In this document: in pieces, positions 16,079 through 24,636 of the stretch
Numbering within the stretch: the stretch's first letter is position 1
Layout of the letters: every line of letters begins with the position of its first letter
Source of the DNA: Ignavibacteria bacterium
GTDB taxonomy: Bacteria; Bacteroidota; Ignavibacteria; Kapaibacteriales; UBA4661
NCBI GenBank assembly: GCA_014654705.1
Contig: JACVZY010000032.1
Span: 1 to 32,332 of the forward strand
Direction of reading: 5' to 3'
DNA length: 32,332 bases
The notes under the pieces: model-generated
Databases searched by the model: none
What the model saw: the letters and a program-made list of their open reading frames with translations, nothing else
Told to the model about the DNA's origin: nothing
Position numbers and translations under genes: made by a program

Positions 16079-18406
16079 ATGAAAAAGCTCACACTCTCTC
16101 GTTCAAGGCTCGGTGTTTCTGGTTGGATCTATCGCACCGCGCAACTGGCACTATTGCTATTCACTTGTGTTTGCACTGCTTTTGTATCGCAAGCGTCATC
16201 ACAAGACAAAAAAATGCCCGGAATTACCATAGGCGACTACCGATATTCGGGAGACCTCACGCTCGGCTATCGAACGCTGAATTTGAGCGGTCTGGACGGA
16301 CGCAGCGATTTCTGGGCAGAGCGCCGATATTACGAGGCGTATAACTTCCGCAGTGGAGTTCGTCTGACGGACATCAATCTTTTTGGCGAGCGCCAGCAAG
16401 GCACACAAACAGGGCTTTTCGACGAATTATATCTAAAAGCAAGCGGCATCGGTGATCCGTACACCAATGCCATGTTTCGGATGCGTTCGTTCAAAGGGTA
16501 TGATTTGAAAATCTCATACACCAAAGCTGATTATTTTTTGAACAGAAACGATTCGCTTTATACCGGATTACACAAATTTGATATGCGCCGCGAGATGCTC
16601 AACGCTTCGCTCACAGTTCCCTTTTCAGACGCTTTTGGTCTAGAACTGCGCTACTCCGGCAATGGTCGTTCCGGCACCATGACTTCCACATTTTCTCCGC
16701 ACATTGAAGGAGCATCCGGTACAGCAACAGCATTTTCAGGCGTGTACGCTGGGTACACACGGGACAATTTTTTCTGGATGAACACTCCGCGTAATGATTG
16801 GACGAACACCTTTTCAGGGAATCTGAAGTTTAGTTTGCCTTCGCATACAACCATTATCGTTGGTGGAGGTGCGCGTTTGTTTTCACAGAATATGACACCA
16901 GCGCCAGAAAATTTAACCTCATTGAACTACAGACCCGCATCACTTACGAATGAGCTGGGGATTGTAGGCTTAAATCCTCGCAATGAGCGTCTTACTCAGT
17001 TTGCATGGCAGGAGAAACGCTCTACTTCCACCCCCTTCGTCTTTGCTGAAGCAGTAACCAAACCCACCTCATGGCTTTCGCTCTCTGCTACTGCACGAAT
17101 GGAGTTTTTAACTGGCGAAACAAGTATAGGCGGCGGATGGGGAGGACTCGTGCGCAGGGCATCAACCCCGGCTACTGCTGCTGCTGTTCTCCGAGCATAC
17201 AGGATTGCTGAAACGGGCACTGTAACAGACAAATTGAATAGGACTCTGCTGTCTCTTCTAGCTACCGCTCGTATCACCGACCAACTGCATTTCACGCTAA
17301 ACTACCGTTATGATTCCGAAACGCAAGACCTCATCGGAAAGTACGCCATCGCTATCGATACCTCAGCCAATCAAAATCCAGTGTATAGGAAAGCAGGACG
17401 CGACAGCATCCAAAATTTGGAAACAAATCTCCGCATGAACATTGTTTCCCATACGATTTCACCGCAGCTTGTTTATATTCCTCTGGCAAATCTAAACTTG
17501 CGGGCGGGAGTGCAATACTACGTCCGCACGCCGGAGATACGAAGACTAGAAGAGGGAGTATCGGACAGCAACTTGGCAGCGACTCTTTCCAGGCGCACAA
17601 CAACGCTCTCTCCCTTTTTTAGCGCATTCTACCGACCTGTGCCAGAAATACGCTTGAGAGCAAATTTCCAAACCTACACTAATAGCGCCTACTGGGAAGG
17701 TACTTCTACTATAAGCCCTCAATTTACAAGACTTATACCTGATACTCGCACAAATTACGGCGCTTCGATTGATGTCAATCCGATAGAAGATTTTACCATT
17801 AGTGTACGATGGAATGCAGACAATGGGCAAAGCGACCTCAGTTTGGGCTATGCGAACGCTAGACTGACGGCGGTAAAGGGCGATTTGACGATGAACAATA
17901 AATCAACGGGACTAACGGCATCGCTCAGCTATACGCTGAACGAAAAGACACGGCTTACTGTGACCGGACAGTACCAAGATCGCACATTTACTCTGCCCGC
18001 TTCGTTTACTAGAGGTGCTGTCATTTTCCCCACGCCACCTTTTGGTGATTCGCTAACCGTGCTCGTTAGCAATAACACAATTGACCGATACCTTGATGCT
18101 TCCTTTGAAACGACCGCCATTCGGAATCTACGACTTGCCGGCGGCATTTCGTATCTTAGTTCTACCGGCGGCGGCGGCATGACTCCGGACATTCGCTTGC
18201 CTGCTGCGCAGGATGTTACCAAAATTGGTGGACCGTACACCATGACCGATATTCACGGACAGGCAAAGTATCAGCTCTTCACCAATCTAGCGCTCATGGT
18301 GGATTATAGATATGTCGTTCTTAATGAACTAGTCGCTACGCCTTATACAGGGCTGAATAACTTTACCGGAAGTATGTTTTTGTTTAGTCTCGTTGTGGGA
18401 CTATAA
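16079..18406 (+). CDS. MtrB/PioB-family outer-membrane porin of the electron conduit
   Basis: A 775-residue protein with a long signal peptide (residues 1 to about 42, hydrophobic AQLALLLFTCVCTAF). The rest is a large beta barrel of alternating strands with aromatic girdle residues, ending in the terminal strand MFLFSLVVGL. Early segments GDYRYSGDLTLGYRTLNLSG and RSFKGYDLKISY are of the kind seen in MtrB/PioB proteins, which have about 26 strands and sheath the decaheme cytochrome. The mature part has no Cys, so the N-terminal CXXC of Shewanella MtrB is absent. GAAGGA lies 7 bases before the ATG at 16079. The 13-base gap from the decaheme gene and the terminator at 18434 mark it as the last gene of the operon. 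The barrel call is firm. The MtrB family call rests on the pairing plus similarity in style. Confidence 0.85.
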   Translation: MKKLTLSRSRLGVSGWIYRTAQLALLLFTCVCTAFVSQASSQDKKMPGITIGDYRYSGDLTLGYRTLNLSGLDGRSDFWAERRYYEAYNFRSGVRLTDINLFGERQQGTQTGLFDELYLKASGIGDPYTNAMFRMRSFKGYDLKISYTKADYFLNRNDSLYTGLHKFDMRREMLNASLTVPFSDAFGLELRYSGNGRSGTMTSTFSPHIEGASGTATAFSGVYAGYTRDNFFWMNTPRNDWTNTFSGNLKFSLPSHTTIIVGGGARLFSQNMTPAPENLTSLNYRPASLTNELGIVGLNPRNERLTQFAWQEKRSTSTPFVFAEAVTKPTSWLSLSATARMEFLTGETSIGGGWGGLVRRASTPATAAAVLRAYRIAETGTVTDKLNRTLLSLLATARITDQLHFTLNYRYDSETQDLIGKYAIAIDTSANQNPVYRKAGRDSIQNLETNLRMNIVSHTISPQLVYIPLANLNLRAGVQYYVRTPEIRRLEEGVSDSNLAATLSRRTTTLSPFFSAFYRPVPEIRLRANFQTYTNSAYWEGTSTISPQFTRLIPDTRTNYGASIDVNPIEDFTISVRWNADNGQSDLSLGYANARLTAVKGDLTMNNKSTGLTASLSYTLNEKTRLTVTGQYQDRTFTLPASFTRGAVIFPTPPFGDSLTVLVSNNTIDRYLDASFETTAIRNLRLAGGISYLSSTGGGGMTPDIRLPAAQDVTKIGGPYTMTDIHGQAKYQLFTNLALMVDYRYVVLNELVATPYTGLNNFTGSMFLFSLVVGL

Positions 18407-18433
18407 TACCGCTTACAACTTTCTCATTCTTAG

Positions 18434-18474
18434 TCCAACGATACAGATTAGATTTGTGTCGTTGGATTTATTTT
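18434..18474 (+). terminator. Rho-independent terminator of the cytochrome operon
   Basis: The arms 18434-18445 and 18455-18466 pair over 12 bp with one T-G wobble around a 9-base loop, followed by TTTATTTT (18467-18474). It lies 28 bases past the porin stop codon. Confidence 0.85.
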
Positions 18475-18535
18475 GAATGCACTCGTGTGGATGTTCATAA
18501 GGGAAAATTGTCCACGCACTTGCTCCAATCGTCCA

Positions 18536-18566
18536 TTTTTCGCGGTCTCCTTTTGCAGTAATTTTG
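18536..18566 (+). promoter_or_regulatory. Candidate promoter of the AhpD-like gene
   Basis: TAATTTTG at 18559-18566 matches TAnnTTTG exactly. At the ideal 19-base distance (18536-18539) is TTTT, three of four matches to TTTG. The leader would be about 55 bases. Confidence 0.45.
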
Positions 18567-18627
18567 TAGCACATAATCGCTAACGGCATGAAAAGCCGTT
18601 TTCTTCACTTTTTTCTTTTTGTTCATT

Positions 18628-19185
18628 ATGTCTACATTCCCCATCCCTACGCTGGAAACAGCATCCGACGAAGTTCGTCCGCTTTTTGAAGCAATCAAAA
18701 AACAACTCGGTTTGCTGCCGAACCTGTACGCCATTATCGGCACATCTGCTCGCACACTCAAGGCGTACCTGACATTCCAAGATGCACTCACCAAAGGCGC
18801 ATTCACCAACAAAGAAATTCAAGGAATTTTCCTCGCCGTCTCTCAGGCAAACGACTGCTTATATTGCCTCTCGGCGCACACCGCGTTAGCAAAAATGAAT
18901 GGCTTTAGCGAAGAAGATATTTTTTCACTTCGTCTAGCCAGCATCACCGACAAACGCCTCGGCGCTATCACCAAACTTGCTCGCTCTATTGTTATGCGTC
19001 GCGGTTTCCCGGAAGCAGAACTTGTGCAGCGCTTTTTCGATGCCGGTTTCGACCGTGCTGCGCTTATCGAACTGATTGCGCTCGTGGCAGACAAAACATT
19101 TGCAAACTACGTGAACAATGTCGTTGATACGCCGATTGATTTCCCGGTGGCGCAAAAAATTGGTGAGCCGATGGTGTTGAACTAA
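18628..19185 (+). CDS. Carboxymuconolactone decarboxylase/AhpD-like protein
   Basis: A 185-residue helical protein with the AhpD-type active site CLYCLSAH (Cys77, Cys80, His84). In true AhpD these residues reduce the peroxiredoxin AhpC system. Many relatives of this length are peroxidase-related proteins of unknown substrate. The pattern LPNLYAIIGTSARTLKAYL near the N-terminus and VNNVVDTPIDFPVA at the end is typical of the 'carboxymuconolactone decarboxylase family protein' group acting in antioxidant defence. The ATG at 18628 starts the family's usual N-terminus. It is a single gene between the terminators at 18434 and 19259. A link to the cytochrome peroxidase or the electron conduit through oxidative stress is possible but only inferred. 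Confidence 0.88.
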   Translation: MSTFPIPTLETASDEVRPLFEAIKKQLGLLPNLYAIIGTSARTLKAYLTFQDALTKGAFTNKEIQGIFLAVSQANDCLYCLSAHTALAKMNGFSEEDIFSLRLASITDKRLGAITKLARSIVMRRGFPEAELVQRFFDAGFDRAALIELIALVADKTFANYVNNVVDTPIDFPVAQKIGEPMVLN

Positions 19186-19258
19186 AGCAGAGCATCACTG
19201 CGTAGTGGTATAATTTTAGCGTTTTTTATAGCAAAAAAATTAGACACATTGCAACCAT

Positions 19259-19298
19259 AGCAGAGATGGTGAGTTCTTCCCTCCTCAACGTCTCTGCT
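19259..19298 (+). terminator. Long hairpin after the AhpD-like gene
   Basis: The arms 19259-19273 and 19284-19298 form a 15-pair stem with one mismatch and one wobble around a 10-base pyrimidine-rich loop. A moderately T-rich tail (TCTTTGTTCGT) follows. It lies 74 bases past the stop at 19185. It is probably a terminator, though the poor T run leaves a structured RNA possible. The rest of 19186-19434 shows no gene. Confidence 0.5.
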
Positions 19299-19434
19299 TC
19301 TTTGTTCGTATTAACCATGTTGGATTGTATCTTAATTCAAACGAGTACAATGACTGTTTTAGGGTACGAACAGCGCGTTCCTACAAAACTCTTGCAAGAT
19401 AAATTCTCATTAGCTACACTTTGCCGCTACGACT

Positions 19435-20670
19435 ATGCTCACACTGAATCAAAAAATCAAGAATCGTATATATCGCTTGCTGCTGTGCGGCACTGCGGCA
19501 TTGCTTCTCAATGTTTACGGTGCATCGGCGCAGCCGCTACAATGGCAGCAGACAAATGGTCCTTTGGGTGGAGAAATACAATGTTTTGCGGTAAACGGTA
19601 CGACACTTTTCGCAGGAACATACGGTGTTGATGTTTTCCGCTCAACGAATAATGGTGAAAACTGGACCGCAGTTAAGTTGGGATTTAATGTTTTTTCTCT
19701 CATGGTGAGCAACTCAATACTCTTTGCAGGAACAGAGGGTCGTGGTGTTTTCCGTTCAACCGACAACGGCGTAACTTGGACGACACTCGGTTTGGGTTTG
19801 AATAACGGAAGTGTTTTTTCTCTGGCATCAAACGGCACAGCTCTCTTTGCCGGGACAGATGACCGTGGTATTTTCCGCTCAACAGACAATGGTACAACTT
19901 GGACAGCTGTCAATACGGGATTGAGTAGCAAGTTTATCCACTCTCTCGCGGTGAGCAGCACGGCGATATTTGCAGGGACAGTGGATAGTGGTATTTTCCG
20001 CTCAACAGACAATGGTACAACTTGGACAGCTGTCAATACGGGATTGAGTAGCAAGTTTATCCACTCTCTCGCGGTGAGCAGCACGGCGATATTTGCGGGG
20101 ACGGTGGATGGAGGTGTTTTCCGCTCAACAGACAATGGTACAACTTGGACAGCAGTTAATACAGGATTGGAGAGTAAATTTATCCTTTCTCTCCTAGTGA
20201 GCGGGACAACGCTCTTTGCTGGAACTTCTGAAGGTGTTTTCCAGTCCGACAATTCTGGTACAAGCTGGAGAATGGTTAATACAGGATTGACATATAAAAG
20301 CATCCTTTCCCTAGCTGTGAGCGGCACGACGCTCTTTGCAGGAACGGATGGCGGCGGCGTTTTCCGCGCAGCGCTCTCCGGCTCAACATCAGTGAAAGAG
20401 CAGTCGGAACCATCTCTAAACTTCACACCCTTTCCCAATCCATTTTCCGACCAAACAACCCTTGAATACGACCTTTCCACATCACAACACGTGCGTATAG
20501 CAATTTTCTCACCGCTTGGGCAATTACTCTTCACGTTGGCAGACGAATGGCAGCAAGCGGGTCGGCACAGTCTCCCACTTGATATGAATGGTTTTGCTAG
20601 TGGTGCGTACATTGCTCGTTTGCAAGCGGGCACTACCACGCAGACCTCGCTTCTTCGCTTGGTGCGCTAA
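19435..20670 (+). CDS. Secreted seven-repeat beta-propeller protein with T9SS sorting domain
   Basis: A 411-residue protein: signal peptide (residues 1 to about 33, cleavage after ASAQ), then seven repeats of about 41 residues. Each carries (L/I)FAGT and most a VFRSTDNGxTWTAV block of the BNR/sortilin-like or YCF48-like propeller type, so a seven-bladed propeller is expected. The last 85 residues match a type A T9SS C-terminal domain: a FPNPFSD start, then VRIAIFSPLGQLLFTL, GRHSLPLDMNGFASGAYIARLQAG and a final basic LLRLVR. Such proteins cross the outer membrane through the type IX system and are anchored or released at the surface. The ligand is unknown. A pair of near-identical 123-bp repeats inside the gene shows recent expansion. 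A long open frame on the opposite strand is an artefact of the repeats. Confidence 0.88.
   Translation: MLTLNQKIKNRIYRLLLCGTAALLLNVYGASAQPLQWQQTNGPLGGEIQCFAVNGTTLFAGTYGVDVFRSTNNGENWTAVKLGFNVFSLMVSNSILFAGTEGRGVFRSTDNGVTWTTLGLGLNNGSVFSLASNGTALFAGTDDRGIFRSTDNGTTWTAVNTGLSSKFIHSLAVSSTAIFAGTVDSGIFRSTDNGTTWTAVNTGLSSKFIHSLAVSSTAIFAGTVDGGVFRSTDNGTTWTAVNTGLESKFILSLLVSGTTLFAGTSEGVFQSDNSGTSWRMVNTGLTYKSILSLAVSGTTLFAGTDGGGVFRAALSGSTSVKEQSEPSLNFTPFPNPFSDQTTLEYDLSTSQHVRIAIFSPLGQLLFTLADEWQQAGRHSLPLDMNGFASGAYIARLQAGTTTQTSLLRLVR
19867..20112 (+). repeat. Two near-identical 123-bp tandem repeats within the propeller gene
   Basis: Units 19867-19989 and 19990-20112 are identical apart from a few bases at their right ends, such as cagggacagtggatag versus cggggacggtggatgg. 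A third, more diverged copy begins at 20113. The unit is exactly 41 codons, one propeller blade, so copy number changes keep the frame. Confidence 0.9.
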
Positions 20671-20703
20671 AGAACCAATAACACCCGTTTACCACATTTC
20701 ACC

Positions 20704-21324
20704 ATGGCAAAAAATTTCGCCGAGATTGCATTTACTGATGACGTTAAAAAACTGCAAGAAGAAAATGGAAGTCGTCATATCTATGCCCGAATGGAAGAAT
20801 CCGCCTACTACGATGGTCTGACGGAAAGCGAAATGGATTTCATTCGTGAGCGCGATTCATTTTATCTCGCCACCATCGGCGAGAACGGTTATCCCTACAT
20901 TCAGCATCGCGGAGGACCAAAGGGTTTTCTGAAAGTGATAGATAACACCACGCTTGGCTTTGTAGATTTTCGGGGGAACAAGCAATATATTTCTGTCGGG
21001 AATATTACGGCACATCCGAAGGTGTCGCTTTTTTTGATGGACTACGCAAGGCGCACACGGTTGAAAATGTATGCCAACGTCCGCATCGTTTCGCTTGAGG
21101 ACGAGCCACAATTATTTGAAATGCTCGACCCACGAGAATATCCACATAAGCCTGAGCGCATGATGATTTTTGCCATCGAAGCCTTCGACTGGAACTGCCC
21201 GCAGCACATCACTCCACGCTACACCACCGAAGAAGTAGCAAAGGCGTGGGAAAAGCAGACCGCTTACGTCGCAACCCTTGAGCAGGAAATCAGTCGCTTG
21301 AAAGCAGAATTGAACACCAAATAA
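20704..21324 (+). CDS. Pyridoxamine 5'-phosphate oxidase-like (FMN-binding split-barrel) protein
   Basis: A 206-residue protein with the split-barrel pattern of the PNPOx-like superfamily: DSFYLATIGENGYPYIQHRGGPKGFLKVID, LGFVDFRGNKQYISVGNI, and HPKVSLFLMDYARRTRLKMYANVRI, where strands carry FMN phosphate contacts. It is longer than a plain FMN-binding domain because of a helical C-terminus (AYVATLEQEISRLKAELN, likely coiled coil). Members of this subgroup are flavoproteins of unknown substrate and are not the vitamin B6 enzyme itself. It starts 33 bases after the propeller gene and is 41 bases ahead of the HPP gene, so it may be co-transcribed with the latter. There is no redox partner next to it. 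Confidence 0.85.
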   Translation: MAKNFAEIAFTDDVKKLQEENGSRHIYARMEESAYYDGLTESEMDFIRERDSFYLATIGENGYPYIQHRGGPKGFLKVIDNTTLGFVDFRGNKQYISVGNITAHPKVSLFLMDYARRTRLKMYANVRIVSLEDEPQLFEMLDPREYPHKPERMMIFAIEAFDWNCPQHITPRYTTEEVAKAWEKQTAYVATLEQEISRLKAELNTK

Positions 21325-21356
21325 CACTTGAACTCAAAGCAGCACTTGAACTCAAA
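21325..21356 (+). repeat. 14-base direct repeat between two genes
   Basis: CACTTGAACTCAAA occurs at 21325-21338 and 21343-21356, an 18-base period, filling nearly the whole gap between the PNPOx-like and HPP genes. It looks like a small slippage duplication. No function is evident. Confidence 0.6.
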
Positions 21357-21365
21357 ACGGAATCA

Positions 21366-21875
21366 ATGAAAAATTTTCTACAAAAATTTAGCGGTGCTGG
21401 CGCATCTCCTCCTGCGCGAGCATCGTGGAAAGCGATTGTTTTGGCATGGGCGGGCGGGGTAACTGCAATTGCCGTCGTAGCTTTCAGCGCTCAGACGACA
21501 GGGATGCCGCTTATGCTGGGGTCATTCGGAGCGACGTGCGTGCTAGTCTTTGGTTACCCCGATGTGCCGTTTTCGCAGCCGCGTAATATCTTTTTTGGAC
21601 ACACACTTGCTTCTCTGATTGGCTTATCTTTTTTGTGGCTCTTCGGTCCCGTTTGGTGGGCAATGGGATTTGCGGCGGGAACTACGATTGCGGCGATGAT
21701 GCTCACGCGCACCGTTCATCCTCCGGCAGGCTCGAATCCCATCATCGTGTTTCTCACGCAGCCCACATGGAATTTTCTTTTCTATCCGACGGCGCTGGGG
21801 TCAGTGCTCATTATCCTCATTGCCCTCGTGTACAACAACAGCGTCCGTAAGGAGCAGTATCCGCGATATTGGTAA
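21366..21875 (+). CDS. HPP family integral membrane protein
   Basis: A 169-residue protein with four hydrophobic helices (about 23-43, 48-66, 75-110 as two segments, and 140-158). It has the family signature TVHPPAGSNPII and a conserved loop GSFGATCVLVFGYPDVPFSQPRN. HPP proteins are small inner-membrane proteins, and some plant and cyanobacterial members transport nitrite. The substrate here is unknown. It sits 41 bases downstream of the PNPOx-like gene on the same strand and faces a converging small membrane protein gene. Confidence 0.88.
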   Translation: MKNFLQKFSGAGASPPARASWKAIVLAWAGGVTAIAVVAFSAQTTGMPLMLGSFGATCVLVFGYPDVPFSQPRNIFFGHTLASLIGLSFLWLFGPVWWAMGFAAGTTIAAMMLTRTVHPPAGSNPIIVFLTQPTWNFLFYPTALGSVLIILIALVYNNSVRKEQYPRYW

Positions 21876-21903
21876 ATAGGCTCCACAGCAAAACCACATG
21901 CTC

Positions 21904-22302
21904 TTAGGCAACACCTTGCTTTTGCCGCACACCCATCAGATACACGAAATACAAGACCACAACAATACTATCAAACACAACGGCAATTCCGGCTTTATCT
22001 AGATACTGACTGCCGAAGACCAACACCAGTCCAATAAAAATCACTTTGCTCATCCCCGCCACTGCCAGAATAAAGGAGCGATTGATTGGGTTGTACGCCC
22101 CATAAATAAGCATTGCACCCACAAGTGTGATAAGCGCACCCCAATTCCGCACGACAATTTCAGTAAGCGGATGCTCCGGTAATGTTGCACCAAAAGTAGC
22201 AAGTAGAGCCGCTTGTGGGGCGAGTGCAGGAAATATCATCGTGCACGTGAGCACACCGGAGACAAGCATAATCCATTTGATGTTGGCAATAATCCAATTC
22301 AT
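21904..22302 (-). CDS. Small four-helix membrane protein of unknown function
   Basis: A 132-residue protein with four predicted helices (about 8-30, 50-68, 76-97 and 105-124). A recognisable block PLTEIVVRNWGALITLVGAMLIYGAY lies between helices one and three. I know similar uncharacterised proteins from many bacteria but no assigned function. There is no Cys or metal motif. It converges with the HPP gene (28 bases between stops), with no clear terminator in the gap, and diverges from the lipoprotein gene at 22479. Confidence 0.7.
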   Translation of the reverse strand: MNWIIANIKWIMLVSGVLTCTMIFPALAPQAALLATFGATLPEHPLTEIVVRNWGALITLVGAMLIYGAYNPINRSFILAVAGMSKVIFIGLVLVFGSQYLDKAGIAVVFDSIVVVLYFVYLMGVRQKQGVA

Positions 22303-22415
22303 TGTGTTTCCTCAATTAGGATGAAAAGAGAAATTATTCAGAGAATATTGAAACAGTAATTTACGCTAAATACAGGACTATTCATCGTCAAAAAGGGACA
22401 TTGTAATAGGAGAAA

Positions 22416-22446
22416 TTTGCGACAACCCTCGCAATAAAGTATTTTG
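22416..22446 (+). promoter_or_regulatory. Candidate promoter of the lipoprotein/barrel operon
   Basis: TTTG at 22416-22419, 20-base spacer, TATTTTG at 22440-22446 (one base short of TAnnTTTG). The transcript would start near 22453, just ahead of the ATG at 22479 and about 75 bases ahead of the alternative ATG at 22530. Confidence 0.4.
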
Positions 22447-22478
22447 CCGATGGCGACAGTATTTGAAATTCTTTTGAT

Positions 22479-24608
22479 ATGAGTATGCACAACAAAATCT
22501 CTTTTCCCATTTCTGACCGAAACAACGTAATGATCCACCATCGACGTTCTATTTTGTCTGTGTTGTTATGGCTGCTTGTTTCAGCCTGTTCAAGCCTTAC
22601 CGACCTTGCTCTACCTATTATTCGCACAAACGTGTCGTCGTTGCCGCTTCTTGACACAACCCTTTCGCTGCAATCTTTTCTGACGGGCGATACGACCTTT
22701 CTCCGCCGAAATAGTCAAACGGGGAATCTTTCGTTTGCTCAGGAGCGCCAGATTCCAGCCGGAAGAATTGGGGACTCGCTCAAAATCAACACTGTTCCCC
22801 TTTCGGCAACGGTTGAATTTGGTAATCGTCCTGAAATTGCGGCGCTTATTCAATCACTGGCAGATGTATTTATACCAATTTCTGACCTTTTACCACCTCT
22901 ACCCCGCTCCACCACTACACCCCTTCCTTTTCCGGGAACGTCGCAAAGTGGCTTGAACATTCGCAAAAGCATCCCTTTGGGCAATGACATTGAAAGCATT
23001 ACTCTGAGCCGTGCGCGAGTGCGTCTGCGAATTACAAATCGTCTGCCTTTTCCGGTAGAAGTGCGCGCTCTTTCGGGCGAGAGCAACGCAGGAATACGCT
23101 TTACACCACGTTCCGGCAGTGCCTCTACACTGTTTGTTGTTCCCACAGCGCAGCGTACAGTACGAAGCGGCGATAGTATTGTCGTAACACAATCCCTCCA
23201 AAATCTCACGATTGCCGACGGTGCGAGCATCGAAACACAGGTCTTTGCCGCCGCACAAAACGGCATCACCTACGCCGACACCGCAGGAATTAGTGTGAGT
23301 GTTTCATTGGAGGAGCCAATTGTTTCTGAGGCACGTATTTCCTTGCCTTCCAGAAAATTCTCTTTCCCGGCTGCCATTCCGCTTGCGGATGGAACAAAGC
23401 TAACGTCCGCACGCTTACAAGCGCTCACAGCCGCGCTATCAGTAACGAATGGCTTTGAAATTACGGGTGTGGCAACAATTATAGCACCACAACTTCGCAC
23501 ACAAGCAGGCAGTACATTTCAGCAAAACATTCGGATTGGTCGAGGCATCAACCGTTTTACGCTTACCAGCCCAACGCCGCTAGACTTAGTGCCGGACAGC
23601 CTTGACCGTACTCGTGGCGGTATCGTTGACAGTTTGCGCCTCGTGGTAGAATTGCAAAATGATGCTGTCCCGGCACCGCAGCGCATCACCGTGCGGCAGA
23701 CCGATAAAATCACGCTTGGCGGCTCACTTGGCGAAACAAAACTGGACTTTGCACGCGGAACGTCGCTGCCGCCTATTGTGTTTAATCTTGTATCGGATGT
23801 TTCCTTTTCGCTTGCACCGGAGCTTGCAAAACTTGGCTTCACGGAAGTTCTTGCTGAACAGCTCGCGCTCGAACTTCAACTTTCCAATACCGCCGGAGCT
23901 GACGGTACGCTGTCGGGAACGGCATATCTCTTGGGGCAATCCTCACGCCCGATGGATAGTTTAGTCATTCTGAACCAAGAAATAAAGCGGGCAACGGAGC
24001 AAAACGGCGTACTCATGCCCGTTACGACCACGCTCATGACAAGCCGCGCCAATATCAGATTGACCGAGATTCCACGCCGCGTCAGTGTGGCAGCGCAAGG
24101 CAGGCTGATACAAAATCGTCCGTTTTTCATTGAGCGCACAAGCGCTGTCAGTGGCACTGCCATAATGACCATTCCGCTTGCCGTGCGGGTTACGGGCGGG
24201 CGCTACACCGATACCATTCCGCTCGACATTCGCTCTGCGATTGAAACTGCACAAAAGAACATTGACAGCGCTTCCCTTTTTCTGCAAATGCTCAATCGCC
24301 TTCCCGTAGAAGTGCTCGTGCGGCTTCATTTTCTGGACGCAAGCCGTAAACCTCTTCTCACCGTGCCCTCGAACGAGCCTTTGCGCTTACGGTCGGCAAC
24401 ACTAAGCGCCTCTCAAGCATCTACTCCAACGCCTAATGAGCAAACTGTTTCGGTGAATGCTCAAAATCTTGCTTCGCTTCAAAATGCACGATATGTGGCG
24501 TTGGAAGCACAGTTTTCTACACCCGCCGGACAACAATTTGTACGCTTTCAGACCAGTGACTTTGTGCGGCTTCGAGCATCGCTCAGTCTGCGCGTCAAAA
24601 CTCCTTGA
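22479..24608 (+). CDS. Large lipoprotein of unknown function
   Basis: A 709-residue protein with a lipoprotein signal ending in LLVSAC (Cys37 from this start, Cys20 if translation begins at the in-frame ATG 22530, which gives a more typical signal). The rest is beta-rich, with many Thr, Ser and Arg, repeated SLRLVVELQN- and RVRLRITNRLPFPVEV-type strands and no further Cys. It suggests several immunoglobulin-like or lipid-transfer-like beta domains. No family recognised. The following gene starts 28 bases later and encodes a barrel protein, so the two probably act together at the outer membrane. This pairing is seen in the sequence, the shared role is inferred. Confidence 0.7.
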   Translation: MSMHNKISFPISDRNNVMIHHRRSILSVLLWLLVSACSSLTDLALPIIRTNVSSLPLLDTTLSLQSFLTGDTTFLRRNSQTGNLSFAQERQIPAGRIGDSLKINTVPLSATVEFGNRPEIAALIQSLADVFIPISDLLPPLPRSTTTPLPFPGTSQSGLNIRKSIPLGNDIESITLSRARVRLRITNRLPFPVEVRALSGESNAGIRFTPRSGSASTLFVVPTAQRTVRSGDSIVVTQSLQNLTIADGASIETQVFAAAQNGITYADTAGISVSVSLEEPIVSEARISLPSRKFSFPAAIPLADGTKLTSARLQALTAALSVTNGFEITGVATIIAPQLRTQAGSTFQQNIRIGRGINRFTLTSPTPLDLVPDSLDRTRGGIVDSLRLVVELQNDAVPAPQRITVRQTDKITLGGSLGETKLDFARGTSLPPIVFNLVSDVSFSLAPELAKLGFTEVLAEQLALELQLSNTAGADGTLSGTAYLLGQSSRPMDSLVILNQEIKRATEQNGVLMPVTTTLMTSRANIRLTEIPRRVSVAAQGRLIQNRPFFIERTSAVSGTAIMTIPLAVRVTGGRYTDTIPLDIRSAIETAQKNIDSASLFLQMLNRLPVEVLVRLHFLDASRKPLLTVPSNEPLRLRSATLSASQASTPTPNEQTVSVNAQNLASLQNARYVALEAQFSTPAGQQFVRFQTSDFVRLRASLSLRVKTP

Positions 24609-24636
24609 TAAACCCGAAAAAGAAAAATTCACAACC

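Noticed and set aside
19515-20639. 374-codon open frame on the minus strand across the propeller gene
   Set aside because: It is the mirror of the in-frame repeats on the plus strand. Its protein is a repetitive string without signal or family pattern, and the plus-strand gene has a signal peptide, blades and a sorting domain.
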